Source: Nocardioides euryhalodurans
GTDB lineage: Bacteria; Actinomycetota; Actinomycetes; Propionibacteriales; Nocardioidaceae
Assembly (NCBI RefSeq): GCF_004564375.1
Contig: NZ_CP038267.1
Coordinates: 1,676,501-1,740,500, forward strand
DNA: 64,000 nucleotides
Direction: 5' to 3'
Each line of letters opens with the position of its first letter. Within the stretch, counting starts at the first letter, position 1. The notes beneath the pieces were generated by a model. The model was not told the DNA's origin, did no database searches, and saw only the letters and a program-made list of their open reading frames with translations. This document shows positions 16,990 through 25,978 of this stretch, piece after piece. The position numbers and the translations under genes were made by a program.

Positions 16990-18498
16990 ATGACTGAGAG
17001 AGCGGTCGACCACCTCGTCGTCGGCGCCGGCTTCGCGGGACTGTGCGCGGCGATCAAGCTGGCCGAGGCCGGCGAGGACGACGTCCTCGTGGTCGAGAGA
17101 GGTCCCGACGTCGGTGGCACCTGGCGTGACAACACCTACCCCGGCGCCGCCTGCGACGTGCCGTCGCAGCTCTACTCGTTCTCCTTCGCCCCCAACCCCG
17201 ACTGGTCGATGTCGTTCTCGCCGCAGCCGGAGATCCAGGCCTACCTCCAGCGGGTCGCCCGCGAGTCGGGCGTGCTCGACCGGTTCGTGTTCGACACCGC
17301 CGTCGAGGACGCACGGTGGGACGACGAGACCCAGCGCTGGGTGGTCCGTACGTCGGCCGGGACGATCCGCTCGCGCACGCTGATCAGCGGCTCCGGCGGG
17401 CTGTCCGAGCCGCGGCTGCCCGACATCGACGGCATCGACTCCTTCGCCGGCGAGCTCTTCCACTCGGCCCGCTGGGACCACGACGTCGACCTGGCCGGCA
17501 AGCGCGTGGCCGTGGTCGGCACCGGCGCCTCGGCGGTCCAGATCGTCCCCGAGGTGGCCCAGGTGGCCTCCCACCTCGACGTCTTCCAGCGCACCCCCGC
17601 CTGGGTGATCCCCCGCAACGACCGCCCCTACACCGGTCTGGAGAAGCGGCTGTTCCAGCGGATCCCGCTGCTGCAGCGGCTCTACCGGACCGCGATCTAC
17701 TGGGGCCGCGAGTCCTACGTCCCGGGCTTCACCGTCGAGCCGCGGCTCGCCCGGCCGGCCCGGCTCCTCGCGCAGGCCAACCTCCGCCGGGGCGTCTCCG
17801 ACCCGGAGCTGCGCGAGCGCCTCACCCCCGACTTCGAGATCGGCTGCAAGCGGATCCTGATCTCCAACACCTACTACCCCACCCTGGCCCGCGACCACGT
17901 CGACCTCGTCACCGAGCCGATCACCAAGGTCACGGCCGACGCGGTCGTCACCGCCGACGGCGTCGAGCACCCGGTGGACGTGCTGGTCGTGGCGACCGGC
18001 TTCCACACGACCGACCAGCCGTTCGCCCACCACGTGACGGGGCGCGAGGGCCGCACGCTCGCCGAGACCTGGGCCGCCGGCGGGCAGGCGGCCTACAAGG
18101 GCACGACCGTCCACGGCTTCCCCAACTACTTCTCGATCGTCGGGCCCAACACCGGGCTCGGCCACTCCAGCATGGTGTTCGTGATCGAGTCGCAGGTCGC
18201 CTACGTGGTCGACGCCGTCCGCACCATGCGCCGCCACGACTACGCCACCGTCGAGCCCCGCCTCGACGCACAGCAGGCGTGGAACGACGACCTGCACCGG
18301 CGGATGCGCCGTACGGTGTGGAGCACCGGCGGCTGCTCGTCCTGGTACCTCGACGAGCACGGCCGCAACACCACCCTCTGGCCGCGGGCGACCTTCACGT
18401 TCCGCCGCCTGCTCAGCCGGTTCGACGCCACGGCGTACGAGCTGGGGGCGCCTCGTCCGACCACCGCCCGTCCCTCGACCACCGGGAGCACCGCATGA
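16990..18498 (+). CDS. Flavin-containing (Baeyer-Villiger-type) monooxygenase
   Basis: 502 residues. FAD motif GAGFAG at 12-17, the Baeyer-Villiger fingerprint F-x-G-x-x-x-H-x-x-x-W at 152-162, and a second dinucleotide motif VVGTGAS at about 175-181 for NADPH. Such enzymes insert oxygen next to a ketone (giving esters or lactones) or oxidise a heteroatom. The ATG at 16990 follows TACGGT by 6 nt. It overlaps the SDR gene by 4 bases (ATGA), so an alcohol-to-ketone-to-ester route is plausible: the dehydrogenase would make the ketone that the monooxygenase oxidises. Substrate unknown. Confidence 0.9.
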   Translation: MTERAVDHLVVGAGFAGLCAAIKLAEAGEDDVLVVERGPDVGGTWRDNTYPGAACDVPSQLYSFSFAPNPDWSMSFSPQPEIQAYLQRVARESGVLDRFVFDTAVEDARWDDETQRWVVRTSAGTIRSRTLISGSGGLSEPRLPDIDGIDSFAGELFHSARWDHDVDLAGKRVAVVGTGASAVQIVPEVAQVASHLDVFQRTPAWVIPRNDRPYTGLEKRLFQRIPLLQRLYRTAIYWGRESYVPGFTVEPRLARPARLLAQANLRRGVSDPELRERLTPDFEIGCKRILISNTYYPTLARDHVDLVTEPITKVTADAVVTADGVEHPVDVLVVATGFHTTDQPFAHHVTGREGRTLAETWAAGGQAAYKGTTVHGFPNYFSIVGPNTGLGHSSMVFVIESQVAYVVDAVRTMRRHDYATVEPRLDAQQAWNDDLHRRMRRTVWSTGGCSSWYLDEHGRNTTLWPRATFTFRRLLSRFDATAYELGAPRPTTARPSTTGSTA

Positions 18499-19331
18499 AG
18501 TCCCTGTCCGACAAGGTCGTCGTCATCACCGGGGCGGGGTCCGGCATCGGCCGCGTCCTCGCCCTCGACTGCGCGCGGCGCGGATCGCTCCTCGCCCTGT
18601 CCGACGTCGACGAGACCGGCCTCGCCGAGACCGTGACCCTGGTCGAGCAGGCGGGCGTGCGAGAGGTCCGCTCCGAGCGGCTCGACGTGTCCGACCGGGC
18701 CGCCTTCGCGACGTACGCCGCCGGGGTCGCGGCGCACTTCGGTCGGGTCAACGTCGTGGTCAACAACGCCGGGGTCGCCCTGGCCGGCGACCTGGGGTCC
18801 CTCGACTACGACGACATGGAGTGGATCGTCGGCATCAACTTCTGGGGCGTCGTCCACGGCACCAAGGAGTTCCTCCCCCACCTGATCGCCTCGGGTGAGG
18901 GCCACCTGGTCAACATCTCCTCCCTCTTCGGGCTGGTCTCGATGCCGGGCCAGTCGATGTACAACGCCACCAAGTACGCCGTGCGCGGCCTGTCCGAGGC
19001 GGTGCGCGAGGAGATGCTCGTCGCCGGCCACCCCGTCGGCGTCACCGTCGTCCATCCCGGCGGGATCAAGACCGCGATCGCCCGCAACGCCCGGATGGCC
19101 CCGGAGGAGGACAAGGAGGCCTCCGCCGCGTTCTTCGACGAGAAGCTGGCGAGGATGACCCCGGAGAAGGCGGCCTCGATCATCCTCGGCGCCGTTCTCA
19201 AGGGACGCGCCCGCTGCCTGGTCGGGCTCGACGCGCACGCCATGCACCACTTCGCGCGGCTCACCGGCTCGCGCTACCAGGACGTCGTCGCCCGGGCGAG
19301 CGCAAGGCTGAAGCCACCGACGATCGTGTAG
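18495..19331 (+). CDS. SDR-family NAD(P)-dependent dehydrogenase
   Basis: 278 residues, longer than the classical 250 because of a C-terminal extension. The cofactor motif GAGSGIGR is at 13-20, NNAG at about 90-93, a catalytic serine near 142 and Y-x-x-x-K at 156-160 (YNATK). It oxidises an alcohol or reduces a ketone with NAD(P). It overlaps the monooxygenase stop by 4 bases and shares the TetR-controlled promoter. The PGGIKTAIARNARM segment after the active site is like other actinobacterial partners of Baeyer-Villiger enzymes. Confidence 0.92.
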   Translation: MKSLSDKVVVITGAGSGIGRVLALDCARRGSLLALSDVDETGLAETVTLVEQAGVREVRSERLDVSDRAAFATYAAGVAAHFGRVNVVVNNAGVALAGDLGSLDYDDMEWIVGINFWGVVHGTKEFLPHLIASGEGHLVNISSLFGLVSMPGQSMYNATKYAVRGLSEAVREEMLVAGHPVGVTVVHPGGIKTAIARNARMAPEEDKEASAAFFDEKLARMTPEKAASIILGAVLKGRARCLVGLDAHAMHHFARLTGSRYQDVVARASARLKPPTIV

Positions 19332-19340
19332 ACACGACCC

Positions 19341-19883
19341 GTGAGGTTCGAGCCCGGGACACCGGTCCGCTGCGAGATGACCAAGTGGCCGGACCGGCCG
19401 CACTGGGTCTTCGCCGGCCGCTACCTCGGGGCCGACGAGCACGGCGACTGGATCGGCTTCCCGGCGGGGTCGCGCTTCACCCGCCCCGGGGCCGACTACG
19501 TCGCGCCGTACGACCAGGTCGGGCTGGTGCCCCACGACGGGTTGCCCGAGCGGGGCTGGATCGCGGCCTTCCACGACCCGCGCGGCAGCGTGCGGGTCTA
19601 CGTCGACATCGCCACGCCCCCGGCCTGGGACGGCGCCACCGTCCGCTCGGTCGACCTCGACCTCGACGTGGTGCAGGGGCTGACCGGGCGGGTGTGGGTC
19701 GACGACGAGGACGAGTTCGCGGACCACCGTGAGCGGTGGGCGTACCCGGAGCAGCTCGTGGCCGGGGCCCTCGCGTCCTGTCGGTCGGTCGAGGACGTCG
19801 TCCGCCGCGGGGAGCCGCCGTTCGACGGGAGCAGCAGCCGGGCGTGGCTGGCCGTCCTCGCGGCCGACCGGACCCCTCAGTAG
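19341..19883 (+). CDS. DUF402 protein
   Basis: 180 residues of the DUF402 (FomD/Ntdp-like nucleotide phosphatase) fold: KWPDRPHWVFAGRYLGAD near the N-terminus, a central GWIAAFHDPRGSVRVYVDIATPP and the DLDLDVVQGLTGRVWVDDEDEF acidic motif. Family relatives hydrolyse nucleoside di- or triphosphates, with the clustered Asp residues binding metal. The start is GTG at 19341, 9 bp after the SDR stop. Its 3' end overlaps that of dinB by 7 bases on the opposite strand. Activity is inferred from the family. Confidence 0.82.
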   Translation: MRFEPGTPVRCEMTKWPDRPHWVFAGRYLGADEHGDWIGFPAGSRFTRPGADYVAPYDQVGLVPHDGLPERGWIAAFHDPRGSVRVYVDIATPPAWDGATVRSVDLDLDVVQGLTGRVWVDDEDEFADHRERWAYPEQLVAGALASCRSVEDVVRRGEPPFDGSSSRAWLAVLAADRTPQ

Positions 19884-20947
19884 CCGCCCTCGGGCGGCAC
19901 CATCTCCAGCCGTACGCCGAGCAGCCGCACCTGCTTGTCCTGCTCGACGCGGTCGAGCAGCGCCACGGCCGCGTCGCCCAGCACGGCCAGGTCGCGGGAG
20001 GGCTCGGGCAACTTGCGCGACCGCGTCAGGGTGAAGAACGAGCGGTAGCGGACCTTGAGGTGGACCCGCATCGCCGGCCGCCCCTCCGCGTCGATCGAGG
20101 CCAGCGCGCGAGCGGTGAGCGCGCGCACCGCGTCGGGCACCTCGTGCCACTCGAGGTCGGTCTGGAAGGTCTCCTCGTGACCGTGGGCGCGTGGCACCCA
20201 GGGGGTCGCGTCGACCGGGCTGGTGTCGACGCCCCGCCCGAGCCGGTGGAACCACGGCCCCATCGTCGGGCCGAACTCCCCCGCCAGCGTCTCGGTGTCG
20301 GAGGACGCGAGGTCGCGCACGGTCTCGATCCCGAGCGAGGACAGCCGTCCTGCGATCTTCGCGCCGACGCCCCACAGTGCCCGGGTCGGCCGCTCCCCCA
20401 TGTGGGGGAACCACGTCTCGTCGGTCAGCACGAACACCCCGCGCGGCTTGCCGAAGTCGGTGGCGATCTTGGCCTGCAGCTTGTTGTTGCCGACGCCGAC
20501 CGAGCAGTGCAGGCTGGTCGCGTCGAGCACCGCCCGGCGGATCGCGGCCGCGTACGCCACCGGGTCGCCGAGCTCGCCGTGCCCGTCGCCGGCGCCCAGG
20601 AAGGCCTCGTCCCAGCCGAGGACCTCCAGCACCACCGGCACGCCGCCCCACTCCAGCGAGCGCAGGGTCGCCATCACCCGGGCCGAGGCGTCCTCGTAGA
20701 CGGGGAAGTCGACGGGCAGGAAGACCGCGTCGGGACACTTCTTGTGGGCCGTCCGCAGCGGCATGCCGGACCGGATGCCGTGCTCGCGCGCCTCGTAGGA
20801 CGCCGTCGACACGACCGCGCGCTCCGTGACGACGCCCCGGCCACCGACCACGACGGGGAGCCCGGCGAGCTCGGGCCGGCGCAGCACCTCCACCGCCGCC
20901 AGGAACTGGTCGAGGTCGACGTGGAGCACCCACCGGGGACCGCTCAC
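19877..20947 (-). CDS. dinB: Y-family DNA polymerase IV, DinB2-like
   Basis: 356-residue translesion polymerase. The catalytic HVDLD motif has Asp11, and Asp113-Glu114 lie in GWDEAF; the HhH region VGAKIAGRLSSLGIETV and the little-finger domain follow. At the steric-gate site after DQF the residue is leucine (Leu16) where most DinB proteins have Phe or Tyr. The same change marks Mycobacterium smegmatis DinB2, an enzyme that takes ribonucleotides readily. The start is GTG at 20947, overlapping the stop of the upstream FUSC gene (GTGA). No beta-clamp peptide is evident at the C-terminus (PPEGGY). Confidence 0.9.
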   Translation of the reverse strand: MSGPRWVLHVDLDQFLAAVEVLRRPELAGLPVVVGGRGVVTERAVVSTASYEAREHGIRSGMPLRTAHKKCPDAVFLPVDFPVYEDASARVMATLRSLEWGGVPVVLEVLGWDEAFLGAGDGHGELGDPVAYAAAIRRAVLDATSLHCSVGVGNNKLQAKIATDFGKPRGVFVLTDETWFPHMGERPTRALWGVGAKIAGRLSSLGIETVRDLASSDTETLAGEFGPTMGPWFHRLGRGVDTSPVDATPWVPRAHGHEETFQTDLEWHEVPDAVRALTARALASIDAEGRPAMRVHLKVRYRSFFTLTRSRKLPEPSRDLAVLGDAAVALLDRVEQDKQVRLLGVRLEMVPPEGGY

Positions 20948-22056
20948 GGCTCGAGGTACCCCGGCGGGGGTGGCAACGCGTCGGTCGCCTCCAGCGGGTC
21001 GAGGCCGGTGAGCAGCAGCATGTCGGCGACGATCCCCCGCAGCTGGGCCAGCACCACCTCGGCCGACAGCACCGCGGAGCGCTCGACCTGGCCGGTCGCG
21101 AAACCGACCGCGAGCAGCGCCGGCCGCGCCCCGACGGCCATCCGGTTGGCGTGCAGCTCCTCGGCCGCCTCGTCGACCGCGTCGGCGAGCTCGCGCGCCA
21201 GGACGGCGTAGGCGTGCGGGACCGGCCGCCGGTGGTAGGCCGCCACGGCCGTGTGGCGGACCAGCACGCGCGTGGACCGGAGCGCCCGGTCCAGCGGGTC
21301 GACCAGCTCGGCCATCCGGCGTACGCCGGGCCGGTGGCGCACCCGGAAGGGCGAGGACGCCACCACGGCCAGCCCCTCGTCGGCCGCCAGCTGCAGCTCC
21401 CGGATGAGGTAGTCGGTGGAGCGGGCGTCGGCGAGCAGCTCCAGGGCGGGATCGACCTCGCCGTCGTCCATCACGTCGCCGGCCGCCCGCAGCAGGGCAG
21501 CGACCTTGCGCAGCACGACCGCGGCCTGCTCGCGGGGCCGGCGCAGCGGCGCTGCCGGCACCACGGTCGCGGCGACCAGCGCCACCGCACCGCCCACCAG
21601 CGCGTCGGTCCACCGCGTGAACGCGGCGTCCGGCTGGGGCAGCAGCGTGGCCACCACGATCGACTGCACCGCTGCCTGGGTGACGAACAGCTGCCCGCCG
21701 TCGAGCAGGAACGCCGAGGTCATCGCCAGCGCGACGATCAGCGTCAGCTGCCAGGCGCCGGTTCCGATGCCGATGACGAGCAGGTCCGCGACCGCGACGC
21801 CGATCGCCACACCCAGCGTCACCTCCGCGACCCGGCGCAGCCGCTGGCCGTAGGAGGTGCCGAGGCTGACCACTGCCGCGATCGGCGCGAAGAAGGGCGT
21901 CTCGTGGCCCAGCAGGTCGGCCGCGACGAACCAGGCGACCCCCGCGGCGATCGCGCACTGCGCGATCTGCCACGACTTGGAGCGGGTCCGCGTGAGCCGG
22001 GCGGACAGGGAGCTCCGCCCCCTGCCCCAGATCCGGTCCAGCGGCGCGACCTCCAT
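20944..22056 (-). CDS. FUSC-family membrane transporter, aromatic-acid exporter type
   Basis: 370 residues. About six membrane helices lie in the first half (residues 35-170, e.g. AQCAIAAGVAWFVAADLLG, FFAPIAAVVSLG and ALVGGAVALVAATVVPAAP) followed by a long helical cytoplasmic domain. This is the layout of the FUSC/AaeB/DUF2955-like exporters. The ATG at 22056 was chosen because a longer frame upstream is noise. It is translationally linked to dinB by an overlapping GTGA. Exported compound unknown. Confidence 0.8.
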   Translation of the reverse strand: MEVAPLDRIWGRGRSSLSARLTRTRSKSWQIAQCAIAAGVAWFVAADLLGHETPFFAPIAAVVSLGTSYGQRLRRVAEVTLGVAIGVAVADLLVIGIGTGAWQLTLIVALAMTSAFLLDGGQLFVTQAAVQSIVVATLLPQPDAAFTRWTDALVGGAVALVAATVVPAAPLRRPREQAAVVLRKVAALLRAAGDVMDDGEVDPALELLADARSTDYLIRELQLAADEGLAVVASSPFRVRHRPGVRRMAELVDPLDRALRSTRVLVRHTAVAAYHRRPVPHAYAVLARELADAVDEAAEELHANRMAVGARPALLAVGFATGQVERSAVLSAEVVLAQLRGIVADMLLLTGLDPLEATDALPPPPGYLEP

Positions 22057-22097
22057 GGCCACGATCCTGCCAGAGGCCGCCCCCCGGCCAGGGCTGA

Positions 22098-22406
22098 CTA
22101 CTGTGCCAGCGCCCACTCCAGGGACCGCTGGATCTCGGCCAGCTCGCGGTACCAGACCCGGGTCGCCGTACGGCAGCGCACCCGCTGGCCGAGCCGGTCG
22201 TACTCGCTGCACTCGGCCCGTGCCTCGGAGCCGGTCGGCGGGAACAGGGCCGACCCGTCGTGACGGTGGATCCCGAACCCGTTGGCCGCGTCGCCCTCCA
22301 CGCGCACGATCGTGTCGGGGTCGGTCACGCTCGCCCCGACCGCCCCGGCGACCCCCAGCAGCAACCCCGTCAGCGTGGCCACCAGGACCACCCACACCTT
22401 CCTCAT
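22098..22406 (-). CDS. Small secreted or membrane-anchored protein
   Basis: 102 residues: signal or anchor helix at 5-25 (VWVVLVATLTGLLLGVAGAVGA), then a short soluble part with one cysteine (AECSEY) and a basic-aromatic end. GGGGAGA upstream of the ATG is a good ribosome site. No known domain; it lies between FUSC and a secreted nuclease, both on the same strand. Function unknown. Confidence 0.6.
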   Translation of the reverse strand: MRKVWVVLVATLTGLLLGVAGAVGASVTDPDTIVRVEGDAANGFGIHRHDGSALFPPTGSEARAECSEYDRLGQRVRCRTATRVWYRELAEIQRSLEWALAQ

Positions 22407-22570
22407 CGACCGTCTCCCCTCGTCGTGGCGCCGGTCGGTCCGGCGCCTGACGAGGACGCTAGGGACGGCGCACGACGGCAACCGCCGCCCGGGCCGCGGC
22501 CTGTGGAGGGACGCCCGGGCCGCCCGGCTGTGGACGGTTCGTGGCAGGGGCCCTGCCGTTGCGCCGGGCG

Positions 22571-23215
22571 TCAGCGGGCGCGGGTCACCGTGATCGTGGC
22601 GTTGGTGCACGAGGAGGCGAGCGAGGTCATCGCGGACTTCTCGGCCGAGTCGACGCTGAGCCGCCAGCGCAGCTTCACCGCGACGAACTCACGGAGGTAG
22701 CGGCACCGGTCGTACTGCGGCAGCCACTCGGCGACGTCCTGGTCGCTCTTGGCCTGGTTGACGTCGTCGGTGACGCCGACCAGGGTGCGGTGGTCGCCGA
22801 GGTCGTTGGCGTAGGACTGGCGGGTGGCCGTGCTCCACGTCCGTGCGCCCGAGTCCCAGGCCTCGGCCAGCGGGACCATGTGGTCGATGTCGACGTCGGA
22901 GGTGCTGGTCCACGACACGCGGTCGTAGTAGGAGAACCAGCGGCCTCCCGACAGCGAGCAGCCCGAGCCGACGGTCACCGGGTCGTCGGCCTCCTCGATC
23001 AGCACCTCGTTGCGGGCGTGGCAGCCGTCGCCGTCGGCGTCCACCCAGTGCGGGAAGAGGTCGCGCGAGTAGCCGGTCCGGACCTCGCTGGCGACGGTGA
23101 GGTCGCCGATGGCCGTGGTCAGCGGCGCGGAGTAGGTCTCGGCGTACGCCGTGGCGGGCAGGCCGACGACGACGCCGAGCACGAGCGCGAGCAGGGTGAG
23201 GGTCCGGCGGAACAT
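22571..23215 (-). CDS. Secreted HNH endonuclease-like protein (DUF1524 type)
   Basis: 214 residues with a clear signal peptide (cleavage near AYA-ET, about residue 25). The mature part has DVDIDHMVPLAEAWDSG, where the D-H-M-V-P-L-A-E-A-W block is the HNH histidine motif of the DUF1524 family, and NDLGDHRTLVGVTDDVNQAK, which holds the conserved N of the HNH triad. Two cysteine pairs (GDGCHARN...GSGC and DRCRY...SSC) suggest disulfides. The mature protein probably degrades extracellular DNA. A GGAG sequence precedes the ATG at 23215. It stands alone. Confidence 0.85.
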   Translation of the reverse strand: MFRRTLTLLALVLGVVVGLPATAYAETYSAPLTTAIGDLTVASEVRTGYSRDLFPHWVDADGDGCHARNEVLIEEADDPVTVGSGCSLSGGRWFSYYDRVSWTSTSDVDIDHMVPLAEAWDSGARTWSTATRQSYANDLGDHRTLVGVTDDVNQAKSDQDVAEWLPQYDRCRYLREFVAVKLRWRLSVDSAEKSAMTSLASSCTNATITVTRAR

Positions 23216-23361
23216 GAGCACTCCCGAGATGACTGGTCGATGGTCCGGGTGGCAGCCTCGCCGCAGCGGACCTCTCGCCGCAAGGGCAACGCCGCGTCCC
23301 CTTGTCGACGGCTCGGTGAACGGCGAGGATCGCAGGACCGCCGTCACCCAGGAGGATCTGC

Positions 23362-24768
23362 ATGGTCACACCCATCGACCCGACCTCGACGGCGTTCCTG
23401 CTCGCCGAGAACCGCAGCATGCCGATGCACGTCGGTGGGCTGCAGCTCTTCCGCAAGCCCGAGGGTGCCGGGGACGACTACGTCCGCGAGATGTTCGAGG
23501 CGATGCGTGACGTCGACGAGGTGGCGCCGCTGTTCCTCAAGCACCCCCACCGCTCGGCGAGGACCGCGGGCCAGCTGGTCTGGAAGCCCGACGAGCAGTT
23601 CGACATCGAGCACCACGTCCGCCACAGCGCCCTGCCCGGACCGGGGCGCGTGCGCGAGCTGCTCGAGCTGTGCTCGAGGCTCCACAGCACCCGGCTCGCC
23701 TGGGAGCGACCGCTGTGGGAGGCCAGCGTGATCGAGGGCCTCGCCGACGGCCGCGTGGCGATGTACACCAAGACCCACCACGCGCTGGTCGACGGCGTCA
23801 GCGCGATGCGGCTGCTCGCGAGCGTCCTCTCGACCGACCCGGACAAGCGGGGCATGCCGGCCCCGTGGGGCACCGTCCCGGACCGGTCGAAGGTCGCCAA
23901 GGAGCGCGAGCGGGCCGAGCGCCGGCTCGAGGAGGTCCCCGTCCAGGCGCTCCGCAGTGCGCTCGGGATCACCGCCGAGGCCGCCGGGCTCCCCGGCGCG
24001 CTGGTCCGCACCCTCAACAAGTCGGTGCGCGGTGAGACGTCGGCGGTCTCGCTCCACGCGCCCCGGACCATGTTCAACCAGTCGATCACCGGCTCGCGGC
24101 GCTTCGCCGCGCAGGACTGGCCCGTCGAGCGGCTCCGCACGATCGGCAAGGCGACCGGCACGACCATCAACGACGTGGTCATCGCGATGTGCTCGGGAGC
24201 GCTGCGGACCTACCTGCTGGAGCACGACGCGCTGCCGGAGCAGAGCCTGGTCGCGATGGTCCCGGTGGGGCTCAAGGCCCAGCAGTCCCACGTCGCCTCC
24301 ACCGAGGGCGGCAACGCGGTCGGCTCGATCATGGTGCAGATGGGCACCGAGCGGGCCGACCCGGCCGACCGGCTGGACGCGGTGCACCGGTCGATGGTGG
24401 ACGGCAAGCGGGCGCTGTCGTCGATGACCCCGGTACAGATCCTGGCGATGAGCGCCCTGGGACAGGCACCGGCCATCCTGACGCCGCTGCTGCGCATGCA
24501 GGGCCTGGTGCGGCCGCCGTACAACGTGATCATCAGCAACGTCCCCGGCCCGCGGACCACGCACTACTGGAACGGTGCCCAGCTGCTCGGCACCTACCCG
24601 TTGTCGATCCCGATCAACGGGATGGCCCTCAACATCACCTGCACGTCGTACGACGGCCTGATGTGCTTCGGGCTCACCGGCTGCCGGCGGACCGTTCCCC
24701 ACCTGCAGCGCATGCTCGGTCACCTCGACGACGAGCTCTCGGCGCTGGAGAAGGCCGCCGGGGTCTGA
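23362..24768 (+). CDS. WS/DGAT: wax ester synthase/diacylglycerol acyltransferase
   Basis: 468 residues. The catalytic HHxxxDG motif is HHALVDG at 139-145, with second histidine as base. N-terminal MHVGGLQLF and C-terminal NVPGP plus the PLSIPINGMALNITCTSYDG block are typical. It transfers acyl groups from acyl-CoA to diacylglycerol or fatty alcohol, giving storage lipid at the membrane. An AGGAGGA ribosome site precedes the ATG at 23362. It is single and convergent with the methyltransferase gene. Confidence 0.93.
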   Translation: MVTPIDPTSTAFLLAENRSMPMHVGGLQLFRKPEGAGDDYVREMFEAMRDVDEVAPLFLKHPHRSARTAGQLVWKPDEQFDIEHHVRHSALPGPGRVRELLELCSRLHSTRLAWERPLWEASVIEGLADGRVAMYTKTHHALVDGVSAMRLLASVLSTDPDKRGMPAPWGTVPDRSKVAKERERAERRLEEVPVQALRSALGITAEAAGLPGALVRTLNKSVRGETSAVSLHAPRTMFNQSITGSRRFAAQDWPVERLRTIGKATGTTINDVVIAMCSGALRTYLLEHDALPEQSLVAMVPVGLKAQQSHVASTEGGNAVGSIMVQMGTERADPADRLDAVHRSMVDGKRALSSMTPVQILAMSALGQAPAILTPLLRMQGLVRPPYNVIISNVPGPRTTHYWNGAQLLGTYPLSIPINGMALNITCTSYDGLMCFGLTGCRRTVPHLQRMLGHLDDELSALEKAAGV

Positions 24769-24772
24769 CCGG

Positions 24773-25930
24773 TCAGCGCAGGTCGGCCAGGGCGCGCTCC
24801 TCGTAGCCGCCGCCGACGGTGTCGGCGACGGCCCGCAGCCGCGCCCTGGTGATGTCGGCGACCGTGAGCAGGCCGGCGCGATGCGCGTTGGAGCCGGGGC
24901 GGGTGGGCTCGGCGGAGTTGACCGAGAGGCACCGCCGGGTGCCGCCGTCCTCGGCGTTGGCGAGCGCCACGGCGTGGCCGGTGGTGCCGCTGCCGGCGAA
25001 GAAGTCGAGCACCGCCGCATCGTCCGGCATGGTGTGCAGGATCCGCCTGAGCAACCCCGTCGGCTTGGGCGACTCGAAGACGTGGCCCACCAGGTCCTTG
25101 AGCTCCGCCACGGCCGTGTCGGTGGAGCCCACCTCGGCCGCGAGCCAGATCGTGCGCAGCTTCTTGCGCCGGTCGGGGGCGAGCCAGTCCCGCTGGAAGA
25201 CGTCGACCCGCTCCCCCAGCCGCCCCGTGACGGTGCGGCAGACCAGGTCGTCGGGCCGCTCGTCGATCCGGGGGCGCGACCACCGCCACACGGCTGGGGT
25301 GCCGTCGCCGAAGACGGGGGTCACCTCGACCGCCCCGGCGAAGGGAGCGGTCGCGACCCGCCCGCTGACCGGGTCGCCCCACACCGGGAAGTGCAGGGTC
25401 CGCGAGGTGACGGGGTTGAACTTCTTGTTGGTGTTGCGCAACGGCAGGTGCCGGTAGCGGCGCCCGTCCGCGGCGGTGAGCGGGAAGTCGGCAGGGTCGA
25501 CGGTGTCGGTGGTGGAGGCGTCGAGGACGCAGGTCGAGGCGTCCCGGGCGTACACGAGGAGGTACTCGTGGCTGGTCGCGAAGCCACCGCCGAGCTGACG
25601 GCCCTTGGCGTTGAGGTTGACCACCACCTGGGCCAGGAAGTTGTCCTCGCCGAACACCTCGTCGAGGAGCAGCCGCAGGTGGGCTGCCTCGTTGTCGTCG
25701 ATGCTGACGAAGATCGCGCCGCCGGGGGCCAGCACCTCACGGGCACGCCCGAGCCGGGGCCGCATCATCGCCAGCCAGGCCTCGTGGCGGCCGAAGCGGT
25801 CGTGGTAGGCGAACTCGTTGCCCGTGTTGTAGGGCGGGTCGATGTAGACGAGGTCCACGGAGCCGGGCTCGAGCCGCGCCAGCACCTCCAGGTTGTCGCC
25901 CTCGACGAAGACGTTGCTCGGCTGCCCCAC
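24773..25930 (-). CDS. Orphan adenine-type DNA methyltransferase, beta-class
   Basis: 385 residues. The catalytic motif DPPYNT (31-36, preceded by VDLVYI) comes before the SAM-binding motif FFAGSGTTGHA (310-320), the order of beta-class N6-adenine or N4-cytosine methyltransferases such as type III Mod. The DPPY form suggests N6-adenine. Between them lie a likely target-recognition region and a FNPVTSRTLHFPVWGDP segment. The GTG at 25930 follows TACCCT (25937-25942, minus) by 6 nt, the leaderless pattern. No restriction gene is next to it, so it may be a solitary regulatory methylase. Target unknown. Confidence 0.86.
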   Translation of the reverse strand: MGQPSNVFVEGDNLEVLARLEPGSVDLVYIDPPYNTGNEFAYHDRFGRHEAWLAMMRPRLGRAREVLAPGGAIFVSIDDNEAAHLRLLLDEVFGEDNFLAQVVVNLNAKGRQLGGGFATSHEYLLVYARDASTCVLDASTTDTVDPADFPLTAADGRRYRHLPLRNTNKKFNPVTSRTLHFPVWGDPVSGRVATAPFAGAVEVTPVFGDGTPAVWRWSRPRIDERPDDLVCRTVTGRLGERVDVFQRDWLAPDRRKKLRTIWLAAEVGSTDTAVAELKDLVGHVFESPKPTGLLRRILHTMPDDAAVLDFFAGSGTTGHAVALANAEDGGTRRCLSVNSAEPTRPGSNAHRAGLLTVADITRARLRAVADTVGGGYEERALADLR

Positions 25931-25978
25931 GCGGGCAGGGTATCCGTGACCAATCCGGCGCGCCGGAGTTGAGCAGGC

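Noticed and set aside
19877..21973. A single 698-residue protein fusing FUSC-frame sequence with dinB
   Set aside because: The upstream half is out of frame with the FUSC gene that has obvious membrane helices. The true DinB N-terminus starts with MSGPRWVLHVDLDQ at GTG 20947.
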